Assembly (NCBI GenBank): GCA_002299885.1
Contig: DBOB01000012.1
Location: forward strand, 1 to 60,661
From: Sediminibacterium sp. UBA657
GTDB taxonomy: Bacteria; Bacteroidota; Bacteroidia; Chitinophagales; Chitinophagaceae
DNA: 60,661 nt
Reading direction: 5' to 3'
The position numbers and the translations under genes are program-made. Shown here in pieces: positions 44,292 to 54,137 of this stretch (its first letter is position 1; each line of letters begins with the position of its first letter). The notes beneath the pieces are model-generated. The model saw only the letters and a program-made list of their open reading frames with translations. It made no database searches and was not told where the DNA came from.

Positions 44292-46205
44292 TTATTGAAT
44301 CAAATTATGTAAGAATCGAGTGATGGCAAGGTCATTAAACCATATAAGGAATAACAAAACAATACTCAACACCATAAATAAAATATAATACCCTACTTGA
44401 CCACTCTGCATTAATCGAGTTTGTCTTGCTCCGTACTGTACTAATTTTCCTGTGCCATTGACAACCCCATCAATCACATTTTTCTCTACTACATCTTTCA
44501 AGAAGCCAGCTAAACGATTCAATGGTTGTACAATTGCATTTTCATATAACTCGTCCACCAACCACTTATTGTATAAGAATTTACCCAATGCAGTTTGTGG
44601 CTCGCCGTCTGCTTGTTTGCTGTATTTGCCAATAGCAATCAACAATGCAACTAATGCAATGGCAACAGAAGTTCCCATCAATATCCACTCCGTGGTATGC
44701 GATAAATGCAATGCGTGTTCTGCACCTATGATGCTTGATAAATGATGGCTTAACCAATGATGCCCACCTAATATTTCTGGCACGCCCATAGCACCACCAA
44801 CAGCACTTAAAACTGCTAAGATGATTAATGGCAAGGTCATACTAATTGGGCTCTCATGTAAATGACTAGCCTGTGCTTCTGTACCTCTAAATTGTCCCAA
44901 GAAAGTAGTTGCATATAAACGGAACATATAAAATGCAGTCATCGCAGCACCAACCACACCAAGGAACCAATAAATTGGATTTTTTGCATAGGCTGCAGCT
45001 AAGATCTCGTCTTTAGAGAAGAATCCACTAAAAGGAGGTACTCCAGCAATGGCGATACATCCAATTAAGAAAGTTAAATGTGTAATAGGTAATTTGGATT
45101 TTAATCCACCCATCTTACGAATATCCTGCTCATGGTGCATGGCATGAATTACAGAACCAGCAGCCAAGAACAACAATGCCTTAAAGAAGGCATGTGTGAT
45201 CACATGGAATACGGCACCTGAATAAGCACCCACACCTAAGCCAAGAAACATATAACCTAATTGACTTACTGTAGAATAAGCCAATACTTTTTTAATATCA
45301 TTTTGTTTGATCGCTATCGTAGCAGCTAATAAAGCTGTACTTATACCAATGATCGCAACCACTGTTTGTGCAATCTCACTATGGGTATAAAATATATTTG
45401 TTCTAGTGATCATATAGATACCCGCTGTCACCATCGTTGCAGCGTGGATTAATGCAGAAACTGGAGTTGGACCAGCCATCGCGTCAGGTAACCAAGTATA
45501 CAATGGAATTTGTGCACTCTTACCCATTGCACCTACAAATAATAATAATGTAATTGCTGTAATATCTGTACTAGATAATTTTGCTAAACTTTCTGCAGCT
45601 AACACTTCGCCATAACTCACTGTACCTAATTTCACGATCAACCAAAAAATAGCTAATAAAAAACCTAGGTCACCAATTCTGTTCATGATAAATGCTTTCT
45701 TAGCAGCATTGTTATAAGTGGTATTCGTAAACCAATAACCAATCAATAAATAAGAACATAGTCCTACTCCTTCCCATCCAATAAACATGATCACATAATT
45801 ATCTCCCAATACCAATAAAAGCATAGAGAAAATAAATAAGTTTAAATAGGCAAAGTAACGTGCATAATGCGGTGCTGACTCTTCATGCATATAAGCCGAT
45901 GAGTACAAATGAATTAATGTACCCACACCTGTAATAACCAATAAAAATAAACTTGACAAAGCGTCTACTCTAAAGTCAAAAGGAATCTTAACAGTGCTTG
46001 TATTAATGAAATCAAAATAATGTACCACAATTGCACCTTGCTCTTGTACATTCCAGAAGGCCAATAAACTAAACACAAAAGAGGCAAAAATGTACCCTGT
46101 CGCTTGTGTTGCAACTACTTTTTTACTCCAAATATTACGACCTAAACCGTTAAGTAAAAATCCAACTAAGGGCCATAAAACGATAAATCCTATTATTATT
46201 TTCAT
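44292..46205 (-). CDS. nuoL: NADH-quinone oxidoreductase subunit L
   Basis: A 637-aa distal proton-pumping subunit. MFIGWEGVGLCSYLLIGYW, PLYTWLPDAMAGPTPVSALIHAATMV and KKVLAYSTVSQLGYM are the classical NuoL motifs. The C-terminal region contains the amphipathic lateral helix (LVDELYENAIVQPLNRLAGF) that runs along the membrane arm in complex I. It is 10 nt after nuoK. Confidence 0.97.
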   Translation of the reverse strand: MKIIIGFIVLWPLVGFLLNGLGRNIWSKKVVATQATGYIFASFVFSLLAFWNVQEQGAIVVHYFDFINTSTVKIPFDFRVDALSSLFLLVITGVGTLIHLYSSAYMHEESAPHYARYFAYLNLFIFSMLLLVLGDNYVIMFIGWEGVGLCSYLLIGYWFTNTTYNNAAKKAFIMNRIGDLGFLLAIFWLIVKLGTVSYGEVLAAESLAKLSSTDITAITLLLFVGAMGKSAQIPLYTWLPDAMAGPTPVSALIHAATMVTAGIYMITRTNIFYTHSEIAQTVVAIIGISTALLAATIAIKQNDIKKVLAYSTVSQLGYMFLGLGVGAYSGAVFHVITHAFFKALLFLAAGSVIHAMHHEQDIRKMGGLKSKLPITHLTFLIGCIAIAGVPPFSGFFSKDEILAAAYAKNPIYWFLGVVGAAMTAFYMFRLYATTFLGQFRGTEAQASHLHESPISMTLPLIILAVLSAVGGAMGVPEILGGHHWLSHHLSSIIGAEHALHLSHTTEWILMGTSVAIALVALLIAIGKYSKQADGEPQTALGKFLYNKWLVDELYENAIVQPLNRLAGFLKDVVEKNVIDGVVNGTGKLVQYGARQTRLMQSGQVGYYILFMVLSIVLLFLIWFNDLAITRFLHNLIQ

Positions 46206-46215
46206 GCGGAATGAA

Positions 46216-46551
46216 TTAATTCTTTAATCTGTTTAAGAAATTGATGTCAACAGAGTGCGTATTTCGATACATCATCACAATAATGGCCAATCCTACACTC
46301 ACCTCAGCCGCAGCAACCACCATGATAAAGAACACAAAAATTTGTGCGTCAATGCCTGCTGTTGTATTCGCTGCGCTTTGCAATGCAGCTCCATGGTACA
46401 TTTTTGAAAATGCCACTAACAATAAGTTGACAGCATTTAACATTAATTCAATGCACATAAACACGATGATGGCATTGCGGCGAGTTAACACCCCAACAAC
46501 GCCAATGCTAAACAAAGTCAAACATAAAATGATATAATACTGTATAGACAT
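46216..46551 (-). CDS. nuoK: NADH-quinone oxidoreductase subunit K
   Basis: A 111-aa subunit with three transmembrane helices. The first helix is followed by RRNAIIVFMCIELMLNAVNLLLVAF with the conserved glutamate of the E-channel. A second conserved glutamate lies in the third helix (VVAAAEVSVGLAIIVMMYRN). It is 21 nt after nuoJ. Confidence 0.97.
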   Translation of the reverse strand: MSIQYYIILCLTLFSIGVVGVLTRRNAIIVFMCIELMLNAVNLLLVAFSKMYHGAALQSAANTTAGIDAQIFVFFIMVVAAAEVSVGLAIIVMMYRNTHSVDINFLNRLKN

Positions 46552-46572
46552 CTCTAATGATTTTATTTATAA

Positions 46573-47073
46573 TTATTTTTTTCCAATGATGACTGCGCCA
46601 ACCATCGCACTTAAGAATAAAACACTGCTTATTTCAAATGGGATCACATAGTCAGTAAACAATGCTTGCCCTAATGGGTGAATCAATCCAATCGTACCCT
46701 CCTTTAATAAAACTTGTTTGTTTTCTATTTGTGTAGTTTGTTTCACCACTGCAATCAATAAAGTAAGTAAACTACCTCCCGCTACCACCCCTGTCAACTT
46801 CACCAATAATTGCTTTTGAGGTTCAGCATCTTTCTTGATATTCATTAACATGATCACAAATAAGAATAATACCATGATGGCACCAGCATAAACAATGATA
46901 TTCACGATGGCTAAAAATTGCGCATTCAATAAAATATAATGTCCAGAAATAGCAAAGAACACTAAGATCAACCACAACACGCTATGTATCGGATTCTTAC
47001 TAATTAATACCATCGTCGCACTTACAATCGCAAATGCAGATAATAGATAAAATAAAATGTCTACTGTACTCAT
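46573..47073 (-). CDS. nuoJ: NADH-quinone oxidoreductase subunit J
   Basis: A 166-aa subunit with five hydrophobic helices. IVNIIVYAGAIMVLFLFVIMLMN is the highly conserved third helix with its pi-bulge region. The last helix is EISSVLFLSAMVGAVIIGKK. It is 8 nt after nuoI. Small size and motif order are normal. Confidence 0.96.
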   Translation of the reverse strand: MSTVDILFYLLSAFAIVSATMVLISKNPIHSVLWLILVFFAISGHYILLNAQFLAIVNIIVYAGAIMVLFLFVIMLMNIKKDAEPQKQLLVKLTGVVAGGSLLTLLIAVVKQTTQIENKQVLLKEGTIGLIHPLGQALFTDYVIPFEISSVLFLSAMVGAVIIGKK

Positions 47074-47081
47074 AGTATTGT

Positions 47082-47618
47082 TTATGCTTCTACTCCTCTA
47101 GCCAAAGCTAAATCACTTGCTTCGGTCTTTGGATTTGGGATTAATAAATCGGGTTTGCCATAAATAAATCCTTTACGTGTGTAATTTGCAGGTGCAAAAG
47201 TTTCACTTAAATAAATGGCGTCTTTTGGACAAGCTTCTTCACATAACCCACAGAAAATACAACGCAACATATTGATTTCATACTTAGCAGCATACTTCTC
47301 TTCTCTGTATAAATGCTCTTCTCCGGTTTCACGTTCAGCCGCTTCCATAGTGATCGCTTCTGCAGGACAAGCCACTGCACATAAGCCACATGCAGTACAA
47401 CGCTCTCTTCCTTCTTCGTCTCTATTTAATACATGGAGCCCTCTAAATACAGGACTGAATGCACGCTTCTCTTCGGGATAACGTGTTGTCGGTTGTTTCT
47501 TAAACATATGACTAAACGTGATAAACATCCCTTTGATAATATTAATCAAATACAAGCGCTCCCAAAAGGTCATTGGGGCTCTGCTTACTGCTTGTGCTTT
47601 GTTGGTTAATGGTTGCAT
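47082..47618 (-). CDS. nuoI: NADH-quinone oxidoreductase subunit I
   Basis: A 178-aa ferredoxin-like subunit that holds clusters N6a and N6b and carries electrons toward N2. Two complete [4Fe-4S] motifs are visible: CTACGLCAVACP and CIFCGLCEEACP. The N-terminal amphipathic stretch (FWERLYLINIIKGM) lies on the membrane. Translation may start at 47618 or at the internal Met 16. The gene is 23 nt after nuoH. Confidence 0.96.
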   Translation of the reverse strand: MQPLTNKAQAVSRAPMTFWERLYLINIIKGMFITFSHMFKKQPTTRYPEEKRAFSPVFRGLHVLNRDEEGRERCTACGLCAVACPAEAITMEAAERETGEEHLYREEKYAAKYEINMLRCIFCGLCEEACPKDAIYLSETFAPANYTRKGFIYGKPDLLIPNPKTEASDLALARGVEA

Positions 47619-47641
47619 GTCTATATAGAATGTTTTAAAAA

Positions 47642-48685
47642 TTATAAGTTAGCTAGGATTAAAGCACCCGTGATTAATAAATTAAAAAGTGCCAATGGAA
47701 TCATCGTCTTCCATCCTAAGTTCATTAATTGATCATATCTGAAACGTGGGATGGTCCAGCGAATCCACATGAATAAGAAAATGAATAAAACGATTTTAAT
47801 TAGTAAAGTACCTACACCAATCATGGCAGCAATATTAGGCGCCACAGTAGACTCATCAAAGAATGGTAAATCGTAACCACCAAAATACATCGACGCCATA
47901 ATCGCGCTACTCATAATCATGTTGATGTATTCTGCGAATAAATAAAAGCCCAATTTCATTGAAGAATATTCCTGATGGTATCCAAAGTTTAATTCATTCT
48001 CTGCCTCTGGTAAGTCAAATGGAGTTCTATTACATTCTGCCAATGCTGCAATAAAAAATAATAAAAATCCTAGTGGCTGGTATACAATATTCCACCAGTT
48101 ACCTTTTACCTGTTGTTCTACAATGGTCTTTAAACTTAAAGATTCAGTGGTCATTAATAATGCAATCAATGCCAAGCCCATCGCCAATTCATAGCTAATG
48201 GCTTGAGATGCCGCTCTTAAAGAGGACATTAAAGAAAACTTATTATTAGAAGCCCATCCACCAATCATGATACCATATACACCCATACTCACCACGGCAA
48301 AAACATATAAAATTCCAATATTGATATCTGCAATTTGTAATGCGATCTTACGACCAAATAATTCAATATCCGAACCCCAAGGAATCACTGCGCAAGTCAT
48401 CAAACTAGCAGTCATTGCTAAACCTGGACCCAAAATAAATAACCACTTATTCGCTGCATTCGGAATGATCTCTTCTTTCATGATCAATTTTACACCATCT
48501 GCCAATGGTTGTAATAATCCAAAAGGACCAGCCCTATTTGGACCTGGACGATCTTGTAAAATGGCAGCCACTTTTCTTTCTCCAAAAGTGGTATACAAAG
48601 CGATGCCCAAACTGCCGAAAACAACTACAGCAATCAAGATTAATTTTTCTATCACCAGCCCCCAATCAAATGCAAGAATTGTCAT
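47642..48685 (-). CDS. nuoH: NADH-quinone oxidoreductase subunit H
   Basis: A 347-aa membrane subunit that forms part of the quinone chamber. ERKVAAILQDRPGPNRAGPFGLLQPLADG is the hallmark first loop (seen around residues 35-65). AALAECNRTPFDLPEAENEL is the second conserved acidic loop. I chose the ATG at 48685 (MTILAFDWGLVIEK), 10 nt after nuoG. The longer in-frame start at 48736 would overlap nuoG and add an atypical extension. Confidence 0.96.
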   Translation of the reverse strand: MTILAFDWGLVIEKLILIAVVVFGSLGIALYTTFGERKVAAILQDRPGPNRAGPFGLLQPLADGVKLIMKEEIIPNAANKWLFILGPGLAMTASLMTCAVIPWGSDIELFGRKIALQIADINIGILYVFAVVSMGVYGIMIGGWASNNKFSLMSSLRAASQAISYELAMGLALIALLMTTESLSLKTIVEQQVKGNWWNIVYQPLGFLLFFIAALAECNRTPFDLPEAENELNFGYHQEYSSMKLGFYLFAEYINMIMSSAIMASMYFGGYDLPFFDESTVAPNIAAMIGVGTLLIKIVLFIFLFMWIRWTIPRFRYDQLMNLGWKTMIPLALFNLLITGALILANL

Positions 48686-48695
48686 GCTAATATAA

Positions 48696-49823
48696 TTATG
48701 CTTTATGAGTATTGTTTGTGTTAAAAGTATCCCCATGAGAAGGTCCTTGAATTTTCCCTAAATGAATATTAGGTTGATTCACTTCACTTTCATCATGAAT
48801 GTCCATCAATAAATGCGGTGCTCTACCATCATTCACTGCTTTGAAAGTCTCATTAGGTTTTGTGGTACCGATATTGCCTGCATAATGTCCTTGTGCAATA
48901 ACAGATTGTCTGCTAATTTCACGAGGCCCTTCGATGGTCCAATCTGAAGTTTCTTTTTTATCAAAACGACAAGTGTTACAGATCCATCCTGGCTTGCCAT
49001 CTGGCGTATCTTCTATTTCACCCCATTGATCCTTTCTTGCTGTTACTCTATACACTTCGTCACCTCTATTCCATAAAGTAACTCTACCAGAACATGTTGG
49101 ACAATCACGGTGTGCATCCATTGGTTTTAAAAACCAAACACGATTTTTAAATCGGAATGTTTTATCTGTCAATGCACCCACTGGACATACATCAATCACA
49201 TTCCCTATAAATTCATTGTCTAAACTCTTCTCAATATGTGTTGCAATTTCTGCGTGATCTCCTCTGTCTAATATTCCGTGTACTCTTTTATTCGTTAATT
49301 GATCTGCAGTAAACACACAACGATAACATAAAATACAACGCGTCATGTGCAATTGTATGTTCTTACCTAAATCGTGCTTTTTAAAAGTCCTTCTTTGAAA
49401 TTCATAACGTGTATCTGCTTTGCCATGTTCAAAACTTAAATCTTGTAAATGACATTCACCAGCCTGATCACAAATTGGACAGTCTAAAGGATGGTTCAAT
49501 AATAAAAATTCCACCACACCTGCTCTTGCATCCAATACTTTTTCACTTGTAATATTCTTTACTTCCATACCGTCCATTACAGTGGTACGACAAGACGCAA
49601 CCAATTTAGGCATTGGTCTTGGATCTTTTTCTGAACCTTTTGATACCTCTACCAAACAGGTTCTACACTTACCACCACTACCTTCCAATTTGCTATAAAA
49701 ACACATTGCAGGTGGAGCAACTTGACCACCAATCAATCGTGCAGCTTGTAACACTGTCGTTCCTGCTGGAACTTCAATGCTAATGTTGTCGATTGTTACT
49801 TTAAATAAATTTTGTTCGCTCAT
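48696..49823 (-). CDS. nuoG: NADH-quinone oxidoreductase subunit G, short form without the molybdopterin-like domain
   Basis: A 375-aa iron-sulfur subunit. It has the [2Fe-2S] site (C41, C53, C56, C78), the His-ligated N5 site (H111, C115, C118, C124) and N4 (C163, C166, C169, C213). A further CxxC...CxxC set follows (C241, C244, C282, C285) in the place of the N7/bis-MGD-type [4Fe-4S] region. The frame then ends after about 75 polar residues, so the large C-terminal molybdopterin-oxidoreductase-like domain of the 700-900-aa NuoG proteins is missing. I see no frameshift: nuoH begins 10 nt later. Short NuoG forms are known in Bacteroidota. Confidence 0.94.
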   Translation of the reverse strand: MSEQNLFKVTIDNISIEVPAGTTVLQAARLIGGQVAPPAMCFYSKLEGSGGKCRTCLVEVSKGSEKDPRPMPKLVASCRTTVMDGMEVKNITSEKVLDARAGVVEFLLLNHPLDCPICDQAGECHLQDLSFEHGKADTRYEFQRRTFKKHDLGKNIQLHMTRCILCYRCVFTADQLTNKRVHGILDRGDHAEIATHIEKSLDNEFIGNVIDVCPVGALTDKTFRFKNRVWFLKPMDAHRDCPTCSGRVTLWNRGDEVYRVTARKDQWGEIEDTPDGKPGWICNTCRFDKKETSDWTIEGPREISRQSVIAQGHYAGNIGTTKPNETFKAVNDGRAPHLLMDIHDESEVNQPNIHLGKIQGPSHGDTFNTNNTHKA

Positions 49824-49839
49824 AGTTTATATTTCTATG

Positions 49840-51192
49840 TTATGCAGGTACATGAATTGGATCTGCATAGTGTTGTAAACCGAAATTGCTTGTTTGTGAT
49901 AAAACAGGATTGTTGATATGCCACTCAAATTCATCACGGAAATGACGAATCGCCGCAGCAACAGGCCATGCCGCTGCATCACCTAATGGACAAATGGTAT
50001 TCCCTTCTATCTTTCTTTGAATATCCCATAGCAAATCAATGTCCGCAATGGTGCCATGACCATGTTCAATCTTGTGTAATATTTTTTCCATCCAACCAGT
50101 GCCCTCTCTACATGGAGAACATTGGCCACAACTTTCGTGACGGTAAAAACGTGCTAGAGTCAAAGTGTTTTTTACGATACATTGATCCTCGTCTAAAACA
50201 ATGAAACCTCCAGAACCTAACATAGATCCTGTTGCAAAACCACCATCACTTAAACTTTCGTAGTTCATGTAACGTGTTTCACCAGTCGCTGTTTTTAATA
50301 ATAAGTTAGCAGGTAAAATGGGCACAGAAGATCCTCCAGGGATACAAGCCTTTAACTGTTTGCCGCCTTTAATACCTCCGCAATATTCATCGCTATAAAT
50401 AAATTCTTCTACAGATATGGTCATATCAATTTCATAGACACCTGGCTTATTGATATTTCCACATGCCGAAATTAATTTTGTTCCAGTAGATCTTCCCACA
50501 CCAATCTTCGCATACTCCTCGCCACCTATATTAATAATGGGTACGATCGCAGCTAATGTCTCTACATTGTTCACCACAGTTGGTCGTTGCCATAGACCCT
50601 GAATCGCAGGGAACGGAGGTTTGATTCTTGGATTGCCACGCTTACCTTCTAATGATTCAATCAACGCTGTTTCCTCACCACAGATATAAGCACCAGCACC
50701 ACGTTGTACGTGAATATTACATTCAAACCCTGTTCGTAAAATATTTTTTCCTAACCAACCGTTTGCTTTTGCTTCGTTGATGGCTTCTTCTAGAATATCA
50801 GTGATCCATGCATACTCCCCTCTGATATAAATATAAGTATCATGAGAGCCTAATGCAAAACTTGACACAATCAATCCTTCTAATAATAAATGTGGAATGA
50901 ATTCCATCAAGTAACGATCCTTAAATGTGCCTGGCTCACTTTCATCTGCATTGCAAACCAAGTGACGTGGCACGCCTTCAGGCTTTGCAATAAAACTCCA
51001 TTTCATTCCTGTTGGGAAACCTGCACCACCTCTTCCTCTTAATCCACTTTTCTTTACTTCCTCCACAATAGATTCGGGATTCATTTCTTTCAAAGCTTTT
51101 TCTACACTACGGTAGCCACCCTCACGACGATATACTTCGTAAGTTCGGATCCCCGGTACATTTGCTTTATCTAGTAATAGTTTTACACCCAT
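49840..51192 (-). CDS. nuoF: NADH-quinone oxidoreductase subunit F
   Basis: A 450-aa NADH-oxidising subunit with FMN and cluster N3. GLRGRGGAGFPTGMKW is the NADH/FMN glycine-rich loop, GAGAYICGEETALIESLEG the FMN-binding region, and ESCGQCSPCREGTGWM plus a later Cys (NTICPLGDAA) bind N3. Length and motifs are standard. It is 29 nt after nuoE and 16 nt before nuoG. The NADH-binding module E-F-G is therefore complete. Confidence 0.97.
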   Translation of the reverse strand: MGVKLLLDKANVPGIRTYEVYRREGGYRSVEKALKEMNPESIVEEVKKSGLRGRGGAGFPTGMKWSFIAKPEGVPRHLVCNADESEPGTFKDRYLMEFIPHLLLEGLIVSSFALGSHDTYIYIRGEYAWITDILEEAINEAKANGWLGKNILRTGFECNIHVQRGAGAYICGEETALIESLEGKRGNPRIKPPFPAIQGLWQRPTVVNNVETLAAIVPIINIGGEEYAKIGVGRSTGTKLISACGNINKPGVYEIDMTISVEEFIYSDEYCGGIKGGKQLKACIPGGSSVPILPANLLLKTATGETRYMNYESLSDGGFATGSMLGSGGFIVLDEDQCIVKNTLTLARFYRHESCGQCSPCREGTGWMEKILHKIEHGHGTIADIDLLWDIQRKIEGNTICPLGDAAAWPVAAAIRHFRDEFEWHINNPVLSQTSNFGLQHYADPIHVPA

Positions 51193-51221
51193 TTGAATAT
51201 TTTTAACGCGTTCGTGATTTG

Positions 51222-51719
51222 TTAATTTGTTACAGTTGCTCTGTATTCAGCAATAATGCTGTCTACTTTTTCTTTCGTTAAATGTTCTCTAAAAATCTTA
51301 CCCACTTGCATCATTGGTGCATATCCACAAGCACCCAAACACTCCACTAATTTTAAAGTAAATACACCGTCCTTGGTGGTCTCTCCTGGTTTGATGGATA
51401 ATTTTTCTTGGATATACGCAATGATATCATCAGATCCACTTATCATACATGGACCAGTTTGACAAACTTCGAAAATAAATTTTCCAACTGGCTTTAAATT
51501 AAACATGCTATAAAAACTTGCCACTTCATATACTTCGATAGGTTCGATTTTTAATAAACTAGCGATATAGTCCATTAATTCAGTTGGCAACCAACCATCA
51601 AAACTATCTTGAGCAAGATGCAAAGCTGGCAATAAAGCACTTTTTTGTTTCCCTTCCGGATAACGAGCTACCAAGCGGTTCAGCTCGGCCATTTGTGTTT
51701 CATTAAAAGTATAGGTCAT
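51222..51719 (-). CDS. nuoE: NADH-quinone oxidoreductase subunit E
   Basis: A 165-aa thioredoxin-fold subunit carrying the [2Fe-2S] cluster N1a. The ligand cysteines are in EVCQTGPCMISG and VECLGACGYAP. The N-terminal half is helical (MDYIASLLKIEPIEVYEVASFYSMF is its conserved core). It is 20 nt after nuoD. Confidence 0.96.
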   Translation of the reverse strand: MTYTFNETQMAELNRLVARYPEGKQKSALLPALHLAQDSFDGWLPTELMDYIASLLKIEPIEVYEVASFYSMFNLKPVGKFIFEVCQTGPCMISGSDDIIAYIQEKLSIKPGETTKDGVFTLKLVECLGACGYAPMMQVGKIFREHLTKEKVDSIIAEYRATVTN

Positions 51720-51739
51720 ATCGAAAATTTCTTTTTTTA

Positions 51740-52963
51740 TTATGCGTCTAATTCTCCAGCAATCAAATTCAAACTACTCATTGTCACCACAGCGTCACTT
51801 AACATGCCACCTTTAATTAATTCAGGATAAGCTTGATAGTAAATAAAGCAAGGTCTTCTAAAGTGCAATCTAAATGGTGTTCTTCCGCCATCACTGATTA
51901 AATAAAAACCTAGTTCCCCATTACCACCTTCCACTGGGCAATAAATTTGACCTTTTGGTAAATCAATCTCTCCCATGATAATTTTAAAGTGCCAAATCAA
52001 TGCTTCCATTTTGGTGTACACATCTTCTTTTTTAGGAAGATAGTATTCAGGTACATCTGCGTGGTAAACTTCTGCTTCTGCTCCTTTGAAAGCTTGTACT
52101 TTTTCATAAGCTTGTCTAATGATAGAGATACTCTCCCACATTTCTGCATTACGCACTAGGAAACGATCATAATTATCTCCTGTTGTTCCAACTGGTACTG
52201 TGAAATTAAAATCTTGGTAGCTGCTATAAGGTTGGTGTACACGCACATCATAGTCCACACCTGCTGCTCTTAAATTTGGACCTGTAAAACCATAGTTCAT
52301 TGCACGTTCAGCACTGATGCCTCCTGTACCTTGCGTGCGCTCCATAAAGATTCTGTTTCTTGTAAACAAGCTCTCGAATTCTTTAAGCACTTTTGGATAT
52401 TCGTTTAAGAACTTCTCCAATTTAGTAAATGCGGTGTTGGTAAAATTTCTTTCAAAACCACCAATACGTCCAATATTCGTTGTCAATCTAGATCCGCAGA
52501 TCTCTTCATAAATTTCATAAATCAATTCACGATACTGCATCACATATAAAAATCCAGTGTATGCACCAGTATCCACACCCACAATAGAATTACAAATTAA
52601 GTGATCCGAAATACGTGCTAATTCCATAATGATCACACGTAAATAATCAACTCGTTTAGGTGTTTCTATTTGTAAAAACTTTTCACATGTAATATGCCAC
52701 CCCATATTATTGATAGGACTACTACAGTAATTTAATCTGTCGGTAATTGGTGTAATTTGATACAATGGTCTTCTTTCTGCCAATTTCTCAAATGCACGAT
52801 GAATGTATCCAACTGTTTGATCAGAAGAAACAATACGCTCTCCGTCCACTTCCATAATATTTTGGAATACACCGTGCGTAGCAGGATGTGTTGGTCCAAT
52901 ATTTAGAGTGGTCGTTGTTTTCTCAATTGAGCCCTCTGGTAATGTAATATGATTGTGTTCCAT
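51740..52963 (-). CDS. nuoD: NADH-quinone oxidoreductase subunit D
   Basis: A 407-aa 49-kDa-type subunit that lines the quinone site, related to the large subunit of NiFe hydrogenases. LNIGPTHPATHGVF holds the conserved quinone-site histidines, and GYIHRAFEKLAE and GRIGGFERNF are further signatures. nuoC and nuoD are separate genes here (33-nt gap), unlike the fused nuoCD of E. coli. Confidence 0.97.
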   Translation of the reverse strand: MEHNHITLPEGSIEKTTTTLNIGPTHPATHGVFQNIMEVDGERIVSSDQTVGYIHRAFEKLAERRPLYQITPITDRLNYCSSPINNMGWHITCEKFLQIETPKRVDYLRVIIMELARISDHLICNSIVGVDTGAYTGFLYVMQYRELIYEIYEEICGSRLTTNIGRIGGFERNFTNTAFTKLEKFLNEYPKVLKEFESLFTRNRIFMERTQGTGGISAERAMNYGFTGPNLRAAGVDYDVRVHQPYSSYQDFNFTVPVGTTGDNYDRFLVRNAEMWESISIIRQAYEKVQAFKGAEAEVYHADVPEYYLPKKEDVYTKMEALIWHFKIIMGEIDLPKGQIYCPVEGGNGELGFYLISDGGRTPFRLHFRRPCFIYYQAYPELIKGGMLSDAVVTMSSLNLIAGELDA

Positions 52964-52996
52964 TGTATATTTAGTTATACCTTGATTTTATAATTT

Positions 52997-53503
52997 TTAT
53001 CCTCTACCAAACATTTCGTCATCCTTATCAATTCTTGTTTGATCCTCTAGTGGAAATTCTTTTCTTAATGGGAAATAATCCATCTCATCCACATTTAAAA
53101 TACGTTTCAAATTAGGATGCCCCACAAAGTTGATACCAAAAAAATCATAAGTCTCACGCTCCATCCAATTTGCGGATTCAAATAATTTAGTGGCCGTAAA
53201 TACATCTGTATTTTCTAATGATGTGCTCACAGAATATCGTACTCTGATGTTTTCTTTTAAATTATGTAGATGATACACTACAACCAATTCTGCACCTTTT
53301 TGGTTAGGATAATTTACTGCACAGATATCTGTTAAAAATGTAAATGCTAAACTTGGCTCATCATATAAAAATTGCAACACTTTCAAATTGATTTCCTTAG
53401 GAGATTCAAAAGAAAGCATACCATAACTAGTTGCAAATTGTGACACTTGGTCTCCAAATTTTGCAATTAATTTTTCCTGAACCATTTCGTTACTTAACGA
53501 CAT
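52997..53503 (-). CDS. nuoC: NADH-quinone oxidoreductase subunit C
   Basis: A 168-aa 30-kDa-type subunit. WMERETYDFFGINFVGHPNLKRIL is the family signature (ERE.yD..GI.F.GHP), followed by FPLRKEFPLED. It is independent of nuoD. It is 21 nt after nuoB. Confidence 0.96.
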   Translation of the reverse strand: MSLSNEMVQEKLIAKFGDQVSQFATSYGMLSFESPKEINLKVLQFLYDEPSLAFTFLTDICAVNYPNQKGAELVVVYHLHNLKENIRVRYSVSTSLENTDVFTATKLFESANWMERETYDFFGINFVGHPNLKRILNVDEMDYFPLRKEFPLEDQTRIDKDDEMFGRG

Positions 53504-53524
53504 ATTATAAGAATTAAGTGTTGG

Positions 53525-54112
53525 CTATTGAATGCCATAACTATTTAATAATGCTTTGTATTGTTCGCTATTTCTACGGCGAATACTTTCTTGTCCAACT
53601 AGGTCTTGAATTTTCATAAATCCATCAATAATAGCTTCTGGTCTTGGAGGACAGCCTGGCACATACACGTCTACAGGAATCACTTGATCAATCCCTTGTA
53701 ATACACTGTATGTATCAAAAATACCACCACTAGAAGCACATGCACCCACTGCAATTACCCAACGTGGCTCAGCCATTTGGATATACACTTGTCTTAAAAC
53801 TGGTGCCATTTTTTTTGCGATGGTACCCATCACCATCAACAAATCACATTGACGTGGAGAGAAGCCCACACGCTCAGAACCAAAACGAGATAAGTCATAG
53901 TGTGAAGCCATGGTAGCCATGAATTCAATACCACAACATGAAGTTGCAAAAGGCAAAGGCCATAAAGAATTTTTACGCGCAAGGCCAACAACAGAACTTA
54001 ATTGTGTTGCAAAAAATCCATCACCTGGCACACCATCTGGTGCTTTGCCCATTCCAATTGCATCTGCAATTTCTGCTTCTTTTGGATGTATGTTAAATCT
54101 AACTGGACGCAT
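53525..54112 (-). CDS. nuoB: NADH-quinone oxidoreductase subunit B
   Basis: A 195-aa subunit with the terminal cluster N2, the electron donor to quinone. The tandem cysteines in TSCCGIEFMA and the later GACASSGG and VPGCPPRPEA cysteines are the four N2 ligands. It is 25 nt after nuoA. Confidence 0.97.
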   Translation of the reverse strand: MRPVRFNIHPKEAEIADAIGMGKAPDGVPGDGFFATQLSSVVGLARKNSLWPLPFATSCCGIEFMATMASHYDLSRFGSERVGFSPRQCDLLMVMGTIAKKMAPVLRQVYIQMAEPRWVIAVGACASSGGIFDTYSVLQGIDQVIPVDVYVPGCPPRPEAIIDGFMKIQDLVGQESIRRRNSEQYKALLNSYGIQ

Positions 54113-54137
54113 AATTAATGCATTATATTTTTAAAAA

